A stretch of 64,000 nt of DNA from an uncultured Caryophanales bacterium (GCA_947564265.1 CANOBK010000001.1:62001-126000); one strand, 5' to 3'. Shown: positions 42,049 to 51,400, counted from the first letter of the stretch. Numbers and translations: made by a program. The notes: generated by a model from the letters alone, not told the origin.

Positions 42049-43956
42049 ATGTCAGCAAAATATGATGCAAGTTCGATTAAAATCTTAGAGGGATTAGAAG
42101 CCGTACGGAAACGCCCTGGAATGTATATTGGTTCTACTGACAAAAGAGGACTTCACCACTTAGTATGGGAAATTGTCGATAATGCGATTGACGAAGCAAT
42201 TAATGGGTATGGAGATTTCATTAAAATTATTCTTCATACCGATGGAAGTATTAGCATTGAAGATAGAGGAAGAGGAGTTCCTACTGGAATGCATGCTTCT
42301 GGAAGACCAGCTCCTGAAGTCATTTATACGGTACTCCATGCAGGAGGAAAATTTGAAGAGTCTGGTTATAAGGTATCTGGAGGACTTCATGGTGTTGGTG
42401 GAAGCGTTGTAAATGCACTTTCTAAATGGATGGAAGTTACGATTCGTCAAAATAAAAAAGAGTTTTATATTCGCTTTGAGCAGGGAGGAAAGGTAGCTGT
42501 TCCCTTAAAAGAAATTGGTACAAGTGGAAGAACAGGTACTACGGTACGTTTCTTACCAGATGATGAAATATTCTCTACAACTACATTTTCTTATACGACA
42601 ATCTGTGAGAGAATGCAGGAATCTGCTTTTTTAATTAAGGGTCTTACCATCGAGGTAGAAAACGAAAGTGATGGGAGACATGAAACGTACTGCTATCAAA
42701 ATGGAATTATTGAATTCGTCAAATACTTGAATGAAGGAAAATCTAAACTTCATGATGTCATTTCATTTGAAGGGGTAAAAGATAAAATTGAAATTGATAT
42801 TGCGATGCAATATACGGATACCTATAATGAAAATATAGTTTCTTTTGTAAACAATGTAAAAACAGTTGATGGAGGAAGTCATGAAGTAGGGTTTAAAACA
42901 GCCCTTACAAGAGCTTTTAACGATTATGCTAAGAATAATGGCTATATTAAAGGAAAAGAGAAAGCTTTTGAGGGAAGTGACGTTAGAGAGGGTCTTACGG
43001 CAATTATTAGTTTAAAAATACCAGAGGCCTTATTGCAGTTTGAAGGGCAAACGAAAGGAAAACTTGGAACTCCTCAGGCAAGAACGGCGGTAGAGGCTTT
43101 GGTTGGAGAGAAACTTCAGTTTTATCTAGAAGAAAACAAAAAGATAGCGACTGAAATTATTGATAAATCTTTAAAAAGTAAAATTGCTAGAGAAGCAGCG
43201 AGAAAAGCCAGAGAAGAGGCTAGAAAAGGGAAAACAAAAAACCCAAAAGAGAGAGCTTTGTCTGGAAAATTAACACCTGCTCAATCTAAAAATAAGGAGA
43301 AAAATGAACTTTTCTTAGTAGAAGGTGATTCTGCAGGTGGTTCAGCAAAACAAGGAAGAGATCGGAAATTTCAAGCAATCTTACCACTTCGTGGAAAAGT
43401 AATTAATACAGAAAAAGCAAGAATGGAAGATATTCTAAAAAATGAAGAAATTAATACTATGATTTATACTATTGGTGCTGGTGTTGGTCCTAACTTCGCG
43501 ATTGAAGAAGCGGAATATGCCAAAGTAATCATCATGACCGATGCCGATGATGATGGAGCCCATATTCAATGTTTACTCCTTACATTTTTCTATCGTTACA
43601 TGAGACCGCTGATTGAAGATGGGAGACTTTATATTGCGTTACCGCCATTGTTTTTAATTAAAAATGGAAAGGAACACATTTACGCTTATACAGTAGAAGA
43701 AATGAAACAAATTACGGCAGGAAAGAAATGTGATGTACAACGTTATAAAGGACTTGGTGAAATGAATGCAGATCAATTAGCGGAAACCACGATGAATCCA
43801 GGAACTAGAAGTTTAATTCGTGTCACAATTGAAGATGCTCTTCTTGCAGAAAAGAGAGTAAGCGTATTAATGGGTGATAGTGTAGAACCAAGAAAAGCTT
43901 GGATTGAAGAAAATGTAGAATTCTCTCTAGAAGATGACTATGTGATTAAAAAATAG
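42049..43956 (+). CDS. parE: DNA topoisomerase IV subunit B
   Basis: A 635-residue protein. The start is ATG 42049, after AAAAGGAGAGTGAAGG; the open frame to 41974 is not coding. The GHKL ATPase part has IVDNAIDEA, DRGRGVP and GLHGVGGSVVNAL; the TOPRIM part has LVEGDSAGGSAKQGRDR and MTDADDDGAHI. It is type-II topoisomerase B. Pairing with parC downstream and length favour ParE over GyrB. With ParC it separates daughter chromosomes. A TATAAT element at 42022-42027 lies upstream. One unknown gene is inserted before parC. Confidence 0.95.
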   Translation: MSAKYDASSIKILEGLEAVRKRPGMYIGSTDKRGLHHLVWEIVDNAIDEAINGYGDFIKIILHTDGSISIEDRGRGVPTGMHASGRPAPEVIYTVLHAGGKFEESGYKVSGGLHGVGGSVVNALSKWMEVTIRQNKKEFYIRFEQGGKVAVPLKEIGTSGRTGTTVRFLPDDEIFSTTTFSYTTICERMQESAFLIKGLTIEVENESDGRHETYCYQNGIIEFVKYLNEGKSKLHDVISFEGVKDKIEIDIAMQYTDTYNENIVSFVNNVKTVDGGSHEVGFKTALTRAFNDYAKNNGYIKGKEKAFEGSDVREGLTAIISLKIPEALLQFEGQTKGKLGTPQARTAVEALVGEKLQFYLEENKKIATEIIDKSLKSKIAREAARKAREEARKGKTKNPKERALSGKLTPAQSKNKEKNELFLVEGDSAGGSAKQGRDRKFQAILPLRGKVINTEKARMEDILKNEEINTMIYTIGAGVGPNFAIEEAEYAKVIIMTDADDDGAHIQCLLLTFFYRYMRPLIEDGRLYIALPPLFLIKNGKEHIYAYTVEEMKQITAGKKCDVQRYKGLGEMNADQLAETTMNPGTRSLIRVTIEDALLAEKRVSVLMGDSVEPRKAWIEENVEFSLEDDYVIKK

Positions 43957-43970
43957 AAAGAAGGCGCAGT

Positions 43971-44441
43971 ATGGCCAAGAAAAATGTAGTTCTAAAATAT
44001 GTTCGAAAAAATAGCCTTCTACTCTATAATATAGCGATTCGTAGAACTGCTTCTAGAAAGAATATTGGGTTAGCAATTCGTCAAGAGCGTTTAGATATCT
44101 TAGAAACTTATGTAGAAAAAGCGCCAGAAAAATATCAAAAACCACCTCGTTTTAAAAAAATCGATTGTATTGATGCCATTTTAGAATATACCATTGATAA
44201 ATATGATCATTTAAGGGATATTCGAAACGTAGTATATTTTGAGAAGATGGCAGAGGAAATTATTGCTAACAGAGAATATAATAGGGCATTACAGCTATAT
44301 TACTTTGAAAAATTGTTACTACTTTTAGAATTAGATGTAAAAGAGAAATGTTGGGAATATTTAATGAGTCAAAAAGAAAAAAATTATCAAAAAATCATTC
44401 ATCAAATTGATGATTATTACATTAGAAAAATTACGTGTTAG
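43971..44441 (+). CDS. basic helical protein between parE and parC, unknown
   Basis: A 156-residue protein. The start ATG 43971 lies 15 nt after the parE stop, following GAAGGCG. It is basic and almost entirely helical, with alternating Lys/Arg and Leu/Ile, several Tyr, and two Cys; no membrane segment or domain recognised. Its 3' end overlaps the upstream part of the parC reading frame, so it looks co-transcribed with parE and parC. It could be an accessory factor of topoisomerase IV or unrelated cargo. Most Bacilli have parE and parC adjacent. Confidence 0.65.
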   Translation: MAKKNVVLKYVRKNSLLLYNIAIRRTASRKNIGLAIRQERLDILETYVEKAPEKYQKPPRFKKIDCIDAILEYTIDKYDHLRDIRNVVYFEKMAEEIIANREYNRALQLYYFEKLLLLLELDVKEKCWEYLMSQKEKNYQKIIHQIDDYYIRKITC

Positions 44442-44452
44442 GATGTGAAATC

Positions 44453-47035
44453 ATGAAAAAAGAAAAAGCGCCAGAAATCGTAGAGAAAATCTTTGATTAT
44501 ACATTAGAAGAAATTATGGGACAAAGATTTGGAAGATACTCTAAATACATTATTCAGGATCGTGCGATTCCTGATGTGCGTGATGGACTAAAACCAGTTC
44601 AAAGAAGAATTTTGTATGGAATGTATCGTGATCGAAATACTTATGATAAACCATATCGTAAGAGTGCCAAGACGGTAGGAAATGTTATGGGTAATTATCA
44701 TCCACACGGTGATTCTTCTATCTATGATGCAATGATTCGTATGAGTCAATGGTGGAAACAGAGTACTCCTTATATTGACATGCACGGTAACAACGGTAGT
44801 ATGGATGGAGATAGTCCTGCTGCTATGCGTTATACAGAGGCAAGACTTTCTAAAATTAGTAATGAACTCTTAAGAGATTTAGATAAAGATACCGTTTCTT
44901 GGGCACCAAATTTTGATGATACAGAATTAGAACCTACAGTACTTCCTGCTAGATTTCCTAACCTATTAGTGAATGGTACTTCTGGAATCTCTGCTGGGTA
45001 TGCTACCAATATTCCTCCCCATAACTTAGGAGAAATCATTGATGCTACTATCAAACGAATTGATAGTCCTAATTGTAGATTAGAGACTATTATGTCAATT
45101 GTGAAAGGTCCTGATTTTCCAACGGGTGGAATTGTTGAGGGTATTAAAGAAATCGAAAAGGCCTATGAGACTGGAAAAGGAAAAATTGTTGTTAAATCCA
45201 AAACCGAGTTTGAGGAAGAAAAAGGAAAACTTTCTCTCATTGTTACAGAAATTCCATTTGAGGTAAATAAAGCTTTACTAGTACGTAAGATTGATGAAAT
45301 TAGAATCGATAAAAAAATAGAAGGAATTTTAGAAGTTCGTGATGAGTCTGACCGAGATGGACTTAGAATTGCCATTGACTTAAAAAAAGATGCAAATCGT
45401 GAACTCATTTTAAACTATTTATTAAAAAACACAGATTTGCAAGTTAACTATAGCTTTAATATGATTGCAATCGATCATAGAAGACCAAAATTATTAGGAA
45501 TTATGGATGTTTTAGATTCCTATATTCAGCATCAAAGAGAAGTAATTCTAAAAAGAACTCATTTTGACTTAGCTCATGCGAAAGCTAGGCTTCATATCGT
45601 TGAAGGTTTAATCAAGTGCCTTTCCATTTTAGATGAAGTAATTCGTGTAATTCGTGCTAGTAAAAACAAGACAGATGCTAGAGATAATTTGGTAAAAGAA
45701 TTCGAGTTTACGGAAGAGCAGGCAGAAGCTATCATTACGTTACAACTTTATCGTTTGACAAATACAGATGTTGTTCAACTAGAGGAGGAGCTTGCCAATC
45801 TTAGAACAATTGTAAAAGGACTAGAAGCCATTTTAGCCGATGAAGAAAAACTAAAAGGTGTCATGAAAGAGGAACTTAGAAAAGTAAGAAATGAATATGC
45901 TACACCAAGAAAAACAGAAATTCAGGAGGAAATTACAGAGATTAAGATTGATACTACTGTTATGATTCCAAAAGAAGATGTTATTGTGGCAATTACAAAA
46001 GATGGTTATGTAAAAAGAACAAGTTTCAGAAGTTATCAAGCATCTAGTAATGATGATGTTTCTTTAAAGGAAACAGACTATATGATTGGTCTTTATGAGT
46101 TAAATACTTTAGATACTGTTTTGTTATTTACATCGTTAGGAAATTATTTATATGTACCTGTTCATACAATTCCAGATATGAAATGGAAAGAACTAGGAAA
46201 ACATATTAGTAACTTAATTAAACTAGAAGAAAAGGAAGAAATCATTACGGCAATTCCAGTTGTTGATTTCGATAAAAATATAGATATTACTATGATTACC
46301 AAGAAAGGTATGATTAAAAGAACGCCTCTTAAGGAATTCCAGGTATCAAGATACTCTAAGCCAGTTTCTTGTATGAAACTCAAAGATGGTGATCAAGTTG
46401 TCAGTGTTTTTGAAACAAGGTTTGATGATATCTTCTTATCTACAACTGATAGTTATGGATTGTGGTTCTCTAAGAATGATGTACCAATTGTAGGACTGAA
46501 AGCTAGTGGCGTAAAAGCGATGAGTCTAAAAACAGATACTGTGACGAATGGATCTAATTTCGACGCTAATGTACACGAATACTTATTAGTAATTACAGAT
46601 AAAGGAACGGGAAAACGAGTTAAAATAACAGAATTTGAAAGAAGTAACCGTGCTCGTCGTGGATTGCTACTATTAAGAGAAGTAAAGAGTAATCCATATC
46701 AGATTATTAAAACATATCCAGTTACTTCGAAAGATTTTATTGGGTTAAAATCTTCTACCATAAAATTCCTAAAAAACACGGAATTTCCAATTATGGATCG
46801 TTATTCTACAGGTTCTAGTATTTCTAAAGAAGAAATATCTGATTGCTTCTTGATGAACCAATTAATAAAAAAAGAACAATTGTTAAATAGTGATTCACCT
46901 TTTGAGAAAGAAGGTTCAGAAGAAATCTTAGATGAAACAGAGAAAACTAATGAAGAACTTGCTCAAAAAAGAAGAGTTTCATTGAAGGAAATTGATGATC
47001 GTTTAATGACGATTGATGACTTTTTAAAAGATTAG
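44453..47035 (+). CDS. parC: DNA topoisomerase IV subunit A
   Basis: An 860-residue protein. The start is ATG 44453, following TTAGGATG; the open frame to 44435 overlaps the upstream gene. The DNA-cleavage tyrosine is Tyr127 in AMRYTEARLSK. The quinolone-resistance region reads HPHGDSSIYDAM, with Ser at the usual first position. The tower and coiled-coil regions and five to six C-terminal blade repeats follow. The last about 55 residues (SISKEEISDC onward) form an acidic tail rich in Glu/Ser, longer than in most ParC. It works with parE. Confidence 0.95.
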   Translation: MKKEKAPEIVEKIFDYTLEEIMGQRFGRYSKYIIQDRAIPDVRDGLKPVQRRILYGMYRDRNTYDKPYRKSAKTVGNVMGNYHPHGDSSIYDAMIRMSQWWKQSTPYIDMHGNNGSMDGDSPAAMRYTEARLSKISNELLRDLDKDTVSWAPNFDDTELEPTVLPARFPNLLVNGTSGISAGYATNIPPHNLGEIIDATIKRIDSPNCRLETIMSIVKGPDFPTGGIVEGIKEIEKAYETGKGKIVVKSKTEFEEEKGKLSLIVTEIPFEVNKALLVRKIDEIRIDKKIEGILEVRDESDRDGLRIAIDLKKDANRELILNYLLKNTDLQVNYSFNMIAIDHRRPKLLGIMDVLDSYIQHQREVILKRTHFDLAHAKARLHIVEGLIKCLSILDEVIRVIRASKNKTDARDNLVKEFEFTEEQAEAIITLQLYRLTNTDVVQLEEELANLRTIVKGLEAILADEEKLKGVMKEELRKVRNEYATPRKTEIQEEITEIKIDTTVMIPKEDVIVAITKDGYVKRTSFRSYQASSNDDVSLKETDYMIGLYELNTLDTVLLFTSLGNYLYVPVHTIPDMKWKELGKHISNLIKLEEKEEIITAIPVVDFDKNIDITMITKKGMIKRTPLKEFQVSRYSKPVSCMKLKDGDQVVSVFETRFDDIFLSTTDSYGLWFSKNDVPIVGLKASGVKAMSLKTDTVTNGSNFDANVHEYLLVITDKGTGKRVKITEFERSNRARRGLLLLREVKSNPYQIIKTYPVTSKDFIGLKSSTIKFLKNTEFPIMDRYSTGSSISKEEISDCFLMNQLIKKEQLLNSDSPFEKEGSEEILDETEKTNEELAQKRRVSLKEIDDRLMTIDDFLKD

Positions 47036-47056
47036 GAGAAGAAATTCTCCTTTTTA
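47031..47056 (+). terminator. terminator after parC
   Basis: AGGAGAA-GAAA-TTCTCCT then TTTTAAATG; the hairpin starts at the stop codon. Confidence 0.8.
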
Positions 47057-47141
47057 AATGTTTCGTGAATTCTTTCAAAGAAAACAAGAAAAAAGGGAGA
47101 TTTTTTTAGTGATTGATTCATAAGATAGAGTAGGTGATGTT

Positions 47142-47531
47142 ATGTCAAAAGAAACGTTTAAAAGATTTGTTAGGAGTCATCCGAACTTAGTTTCTTACGT
47201 AAATAGAGGGGAAACTACTTGGCAGAAACTATATGAAATGTATGATTTATATGGAGAAAACAATTCTATTTGGAAACCCTATTTCAATGAAACACAAACG
47301 AGACAGGTAACGAATCAGCAAATGAGTTCTAGAGAGGGGAGTAGTCAAACGACGATAGGGGATACCTCTTTAAAGGAAATTTTTAATATGATTAAATCGA
47401 TGGATTTAGATACAGTAAAAAAGGGTGTTGATGGTCTTCAAAAAGCAGTCCTATTACTTCAGGATTTTACAACCTCTAAAAAGCAAGAACAATATCAGGC
47501 AAGACCTCTTTATCGGCATTTAGAAGATTAA
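47142..47531 (+). CDS. ylbD: YlbD-like spore coat protein
   Basis: A 129-residue protein. The N-terminal KRFVRSHPNLVSYVNRGETT and WQKLYEMYDLYGENNSIWKPY are the YlbD coat pattern. The middle is a Gln/Ser-rich linker, and the C-terminus (LKEIFNMIKSMDLDTVKKGVDGLQKAV) is helical. TAGGTGATG precedes ATG 47142. A -10-like CATAAGATA (47119-47127) resembles mother-cell sigma (E/K) elements, without a clear -35. Followed by ylbE in the same order as in Bacillus. Confidence 0.8.
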   Translation: MSKETFKRFVRSHPNLVSYVNRGETTWQKLYEMYDLYGENNSIWKPYFNETQTRQVTNQQMSSREGSSQTTIGDTSLKEIFNMIKSMDLDTVKKGVDGLQKAVLLLQDFTTSKKQEQYQARPLYRHLED

Positions 47532-47752
47532 TGAATATAGAAACGCAAATTCAGATTCGAAAGAATCCTTACTTATATCATTATTTAAGAGAAAATACTG
47601 CTTGGTATAAAATATTAAACCGTTACCCAGAAGCCATTAAAAATCTAGAACAAGAAGCAAAAGATTATTACCATTTAAATCCGAGTGATAAAATTGATCA
47701 AATTAGTAAAAAAGTAGAGATGATTCGTACGTTCATGGATATGATTAATTAA
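47531..47752 (+). CDS. ylbE: YlbE-like protein
   Basis: A 73-residue protein whose ATG overlaps the last base of the ylbD stop (TAATG), so it is translated by coupling; no ribosome-binding site of its own is visible. The pattern IRKNPYLYHYLRENTAWYKILNRYP matches YlbE, and a short helical tail follows. Function unknown; its neighbours imply a link to sporulation or to the YlbF group. Confidence 0.82.
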   Translation: MNIETQIQIRKNPYLYHYLRENTAWYKILNRYPEAIKNLEQEAKDYYHLNPSDKIDQISKKVEMIRTFMDMIN

Positions 47753-47765
47753 AAATGATTCAGTT

Positions 47766-47790
47766 AAAAGCCAAAGAACTGGCTTTTTCT
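47766..47790 (+). terminator. terminator after ylbE
   Basis: AAAAGCCA-AAGAAC-TGGCTTTT then TCTTTTGG; separates ylbDE from ylbF-rsmD. Confidence 0.85.
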
Positions 47791-47884
47791 TTTGGAATTA
47801 TAGAACTATACATTTCTTAGTAAAACTATGGTACAATAATAATAAATAAAAGATAAATCTATTTGATGAATCGAGGAATTGGGA

Positions 47885-48190
47885 ATGCAAGAAAAGTTGG
47901 AGCTAAAATTAGAAGAATTAAAAGAATTGATTGTAAAAGATTCTATTTATCAAGAAGCAAAGGCATTAAGAGAAAAGTTACTCCAGGATAAATCTTTCAT
48001 AGAACAAATCAGGAATTTAAAGAGTATGAAAGATTTCTATTCTATAGAGTATCGTACAAAAAAGAGTGAACTATATGAGAATCAAGATTATCAAAAATAT
48101 CAGGAATTAGAGAATGAGATTTATCTGATGGTATTGGAGATTAATCAAGTATTAAATCAACTTACTGGAAAAGGAGTATGTCAAAAATGA
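47885..48190 (+). CDS. ylbF: YlbF family protein
   Basis: A 101-residue helical protein. The start is ATG 47885, after GAGGAATTGGG; a TTG at 47879 is also in frame but too near the site. It fits the YlbF/YmcA (DUF964) pattern: long helix with LKELIVKDSIYQEAKALREKLLQD, then FIEQIRNLKSMKDFY and a C-terminal helix. In Bacillus YlbF is part of the RicA-RicF-RicT complex that affects sporulation phosphorelay and RNase Y; other partners are not in this window. A TACAAT -10 lies at 47832-47837. Confidence 0.75.
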   Translation: MQEKLELKLEELKELIVKDSIYQEAKALREKLLQDKSFIEQIRNLKSMKDFYSIEYRTKKSELYENQDYQKYQELENEIYLMVLEINQVLNQLTGKGVCQK

Positions 48191-48732
48191 AAATTATTAG
48201 TGGGTTATACAAAGGAAGAAAAATTACAGGGTACAATATTGAAGGTACAAGACCAACACAAGATCGTGTAAAAGAGAGTATTTTTGGGATGATTCAAATG
48301 AGTTTAAGAGACTCTATTGTTCTAGATCTTTTCGCGGGAACAGGTAGTTTAGGATTAGAAGCGTTAAGTAATGGAAGTATGACTTGTATTTTTGTTGATT
48401 CTAATTCAAAATGTACTGAAAATATCAAAAAGACAGTTGATTCCTTTCAAATATCAAATGCAGAAATTTATACGATGGATTATCAAAAAGCATTAGATCA
48501 GTTTCAAAAAGAAAAAAGAAAATTTGATCTTATTTTTCTAGATCCTCCCTACCGATATCAAAAAATAGAGGAGATTCTAATAGAATTAGATAAAAGAAAC
48601 TTAGTAAATACTGGTGGATTAGTGGTTTGTGAATATGAAGAAGATTTTCTTAACGATGAATATCCTTCTTTTCAAAGAATCAAAGAGAAAAGTTATGGAA
48701 GTAAATTTGTTTCGATATATCAATATAGGTAG
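48187..48732 (+). CDS. rsmD: 16S rRNA (guanine(966)-N(2))-methyltransferase
   Basis: A 181-residue SAM-dependent methyltransferase. The start is probably ATG 48187 (MKIISGLYKGRKI, as in other RsmD); the ATG at 48178 is only one nt from AAGGAG. Motifs: LDLFAGTGSLGLEAL (SAM binding) and the catalytic DPPY in LIFLDPPYRYQK. It methylates G966 of 16S rRNA. Its 5' end overlaps ylbF by 4 nt. In Bacillus coaD usually follows; here a histidine phosphatase does. Confidence 0.93.
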   Translation: MKIISGLYKGRKITGYNIEGTRPTQDRVKESIFGMIQMSLRDSIVLDLFAGTGSLGLEALSNGSMTCIFVDSNSKCTENIKKTVDSFQISNAEIYTMDYQKALDQFQKEKRKFDLIFLDPPYRYQKIEEILIELDKRNLVNTGGLVVCEYEEDFLNDEYPSFQRIKEKSYGSKFVSIYQYR

Positions 48733-48740
48733 GTGATACG

Positions 48741-49310
48741 ATGAAAATTTATTTAGTACGTCATGGGCAAACAGAAGAAAACTATGAAGGAAGAATGCAA
48801 GGAAGAAAGGATACAACTCTGAATGAAACAGGAGTTAGAGAAACGAAAAAATTAAAAGAGAAATTAAAAGAAAAGGAAATCGATTTGTGTATCACTTCTC
48901 CTTTAAAAAGAACTTGGGAAACGGCGATGATTCTTGTTGGAGATCGTTGTTATATTGAAGAAGATGAACGACTGATTGAACGAGAACTAGGAAAATTTGA
49001 AGGGAAAAAGAGAAAAGATTACGACTATAAAAAATATTGGGATTATCAGTTAAATAGTGGAGACAAGGAAGTAGAAAGAGTACAAGATGTTTTTAAAAGA
49101 AGCGAAGAATTCCTAATAGATATTAAAAAGAGATATAAAGGCAAAAATATTTTAATTGTCTCACATGGTGCAGTGATTCGAGCTCTTCATCATTTATTGA
49201 AGGAAACAGATTTAAAAAAGACCAAAAACTTAGCAAATTTCAAAATAGATAACACCTTTTTTGAAGAGTTTGAAATCAAAGAGACAAACAAAAAAAGAGA
49301 ACTTTCGTAA
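48741..49310 (+). CDS. histidine phosphatase family protein
   Basis: A 189-residue phosphoglycerate-mutase-like phosphatase. The phosphoacceptor motif is LVRHGQTEEN (His8), with ITSPLKRTWETA supplying Arg and VSHGAVIRAL the second catalytic His. Broad-specificity phosphatases of this kind act on small phosphates; the substrate cannot be predicted. TAGGTGATACG lies before ATG 48741, 9 nt after rsmD. The 3' end forms one arm of the terminator. Confidence 0.88.
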   Translation: MKIYLVRHGQTEENYEGRMQGRKDTTLNETGVRETKKLKEKLKEKEIDLCITSPLKRTWETAMILVGDRCYIEEDERLIERELGKFEGKKRKDYDYKKYWDYQLNSGDKEVERVQDVFKRSEEFLIDIKKRYKGKNILIVSHGAVIRALHHLLKETDLKKTKNLANFKIDNTFFEEFEIKETNKKRELS

Positions 49311-49322
49311 GCTCTCTTTTTC
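49288..49322. terminator. terminator between the phosphatase and the minus-strand small gene
   Basis: AAAAAGAGA and TCTCTTTTT flank ACTTTCGTAAGC; T-runs on both strands. Confidence 0.8.
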
Positions 49323-49335
49323 TACTTGATTCTCT

Positions 49336-49428
49336 TTATACTAGATACAACACGATACTAGCGATAAAAGAACCAACCATAATTAAACAAAAAAGTATCG
49401 CAAAAAATTTGACCATCTTTTTATTCAT
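49336..49428 (-). CDS. 30-residue single-pass membrane protein (Prli42-like shape)
   Basis: An ATG read at 49428-49426 follows AGAGGTGG (49434-49441) with 5-nt spacing and encodes MNKKMVKFFAILFCLIMVGS then FIASIVLYLV and TAA. It is one basic N-terminus plus one membrane helix. Length and shape resemble Prli42, the small membrane protein linked to the stressosome in Listeria, but no sequence motif proves it. It is convergent with the histidine phosphatase and divergent from spoIIM. Confidence 0.6.
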   Translation of the reverse strand: MNKKMVKFFAILFCLIMVGSFIASIVLYLV

Positions 49429-49527
49429 TGTATCCACCTCTTTTACCATTATAATAGAAAAATCAAAAAAAGTAAAATTCTTTCATAAATTTAGGATTTT
49501 AGGCATAGAGTGGTGTAGGTGAATGAA

Positions 49528-50139
49528 ATGTTAAATTTAAAGAAAGACAAGCTGTTAAATCAAAAAATACTTTATTTAATTCTAGGAGTTGTAATACTAA
49601 TAGGAATTGGAACAGGACTTTTTTATCAGTTCTTTATTGGAAAAAACTTAAAGGCAGAAATCTTGGGTCAAATGAATGATTTCTTTACTTCTATTAAAAA
49701 CGGTTCTTTAGATTTTCAAGGGACTTTGGGAAATTCCTTATCTTCGAATGGTATTTCTTTACTTATTATCTGGATTTTAGGAATCTCAATTATTGGAATT
49801 CCCTTTATTTTAATTCATTTATTCTTTAAAGCTTTTGTACTTAGTTTTTCATTTATCTCAATTATCGCAAATTACCACTTTAAAGGACTTTTTCTAGCCC
49901 TAACGTATATTTTCCCTCATCAAATCTTAAATCTCGTTATATGGCTTCTACTTAGCTTCTATGCGGTAGGTTTTTCTATTAAATTAATTCGAGTTCTCTT
50001 TTTTAAGAAAAATATCAGTTTAAAAGAACATTTTAAAAAATATACCAAGATTTTATTTATCTGTTCTATCGCTTTAATTCTTACTTCTTTATTAGAAACT
50101 TATCTGTGTCCATGGTTATTAAAATTCTTTTTAAAATAA
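49528..50139 (+). CDS. spoIIM: stage II sporulation protein M
   Basis: A 203-residue membrane protein with five membrane segments. The core GISLLIIWILGISIIGIPFI and IHLFFKAFVLSF match Bacillus SpoIIM (LMWILGISVIGLPVI...). It forms the engulfment DMP machinery with SpoIID and SpoIIP in the mother cell. The start is ATG 49528, after AGGTGA (49517-49522); the GTG at 49519 is inside that site. A TCATAAAT / CATAGAGT pair (49483-49511, 13-nt gap) weakly resembles a sigma-E promoter. spoIID and spoIIP are not in the window. Confidence 0.85.
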   Translation: MLNLKKDKLLNQKILYLILGVVILIGIGTGLFYQFFIGKNLKAEILGQMNDFFTSIKNGSLDFQGTLGNSLSSNGISLLIIWILGISIIGIPFILIHLFFKAFVLSFSFISIIANYHFKGLFLALTYIFPHQILNLVIWLLLSFYAVGFSIKLIRVLFFKKNISLKEHFKKYTKILFICSIALILTSLLETYLCPWLLKFFLK

Positions 50140-50240
50140 ATTGATACCAAATAAAAGAAGCCCGTTGCTTCATTGATAACTACTAATAAGTATGATAAAA
50201 TATTTTTTAGATATAGTTATATTATTAGGAGTGGTATCAT

Positions 50241-51344
50241 ATGAATCCTAAAAAAATTGGGGCTTTTATTTGTGAATTACGTAAGTCAAAAAAATTAAGT
50301 CAGGGAGAACTTGCCCAAATGATTCCAATTTCACGTGAAGCGGTTTCCAAATGGGAACGTGGAATTTCTATTCCTAATTCAGAGACGTTGCTAATATTGA
50401 GTAATATTTTTGAGGTGTCAGTAAATAGTTTACTGGTAGGGGAATATACGAACAAAAATGAAAAAGAAAAGTTACAATCTCTTGCTTTAGAAATGTTAGA
50501 TGAAGATAATCGGAAAAAGAAAAAAATCCAGAATTTAAAAGTACTTATATTTTCACTTTTTCTTGTTTTTACCCTTATATTTCTTAGTTACTATTTTCTT
50601 AATACATATAATTCTATAAAAGTATATATGGTTAGTGGATCAGGGAACTCTTTTTCCATGACAGATGGAATTTTTGTTACTACGAAAGAAAAAATGTATT
50701 TTAGATTTGGGGATTTTGCCTTTTCTGATGAAACAGATATAAAGGGTATTGAAATGTATTATCAGAAAGATGGGAAAGAAAAGACGATTTTTTCAAGTGA
50801 TGGTTTCATCGGTATGATAAAAGATTATTATGGATATGATGCTTATTTTGAGTTAGAAGAATTAGATAATATTTTGAATAATGCTTATTTAAAAATTCAA
50901 TATTCGAACAGTCAGGAAATTATAAAATTAGAATTTACCAAAGACTTTGTCAATAATAAATTCCTGTTTTTTAAAAGGCCTAAAGCAAGTGCTGAGAAAA
51001 ATGATAATATTTCTAAAACTTCCAATGATATCATTGAAAAAATTTATAATAAGTTTGAGTGTGATCATGATGTGTGTACATTTCGAGTAGAGGAGGGAAA
51101 TAGAATTATAGAGTTCTCTTACTTTGATATAGGAAGGCACTTAAACATATCAGAAAAAAATGAGAATGAAACAATTGAATGGATTTACTATATAGATGGG
51201 AATCTTTTGTATTATAGATCCTATTTGGAGGAAAATTTAACTGATGAACATGAATTGCATCTAAATGGATTAACAACCACAGATTTAGATTATAAATATT
51301 TTAAAGAATTTCAAGATAAATATATTTTGAAATATTTATCTTAA
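50241..51344 (+). CDS. membrane-anchored XRE-family regulator
   Basis: A 367-residue protein with AGGAGTGG before ATG 50241. The XRE helix-turn-helix fills residues about 7-62 (ICELRKSKKLSQGELAQMIPISREAVSKWERG), followed by a charged linker, one membrane segment (about 101-120) and an extracytoplasmic C-terminal part of about 245 residues with a CDHDVC motif. This one-component layout would let an external signal act on DNA. It is directly upstream of the secreted-protein/ABC cassette and is a likely regulator of it. No ligand suggested by sequence. Confidence 0.8.
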   Translation: MNPKKIGAFICELRKSKKLSQGELAQMIPISREAVSKWERGISIPNSETLLILSNIFEVSVNSLLVGEYTNKNEKEKLQSLALEMLDEDNRKKKKIQNLKVLIFSLFLVFTLIFLSYYFLNTYNSIKVYMVSGSGNSFSMTDGIFVTTKEKMYFRFGDFAFSDETDIKGIEMYYQKDGKEKTIFSSDGFIGMIKDYYGYDAYFELEELDNILNNAYLKIQYSNSQEIIKLEFTKDFVNNKFLFFKRPKASAEKNDNISKTSNDIIEKIYNKFECDHDVCTFRVEEGNRIIEFSYFDIGRHLNISEKNENETIEWIYYIDGNLLYYRSYLEENLTDEHELHLNGLTTTDLDYKYFKEFQDKYILKYLS

Positions 51345-51363
51345 TCTATATCTTTTTTATTGT

Positions 51364-51396
51364 AGAGGGTGTACTTAAATAGTACACTTTTTTTTG
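51364..51396 (+). terminator. terminator after the XRE regulator
   Basis: GGTGTACT-TAAAT-AGTACACT then TTTTTTTT. Confidence 0.85.
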
Positions 51397-51400
51397 GGAT

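Noticed and set aside
46560-46566. TTCGACG in parC as another Spo0A-like box
   Set aside because: One mismatch and inside a coding region.
50155-50176. GAAGC...GCTTC repeat after spoIIM as a terminator
   Set aside because: Only 5-bp arms and no T-run.
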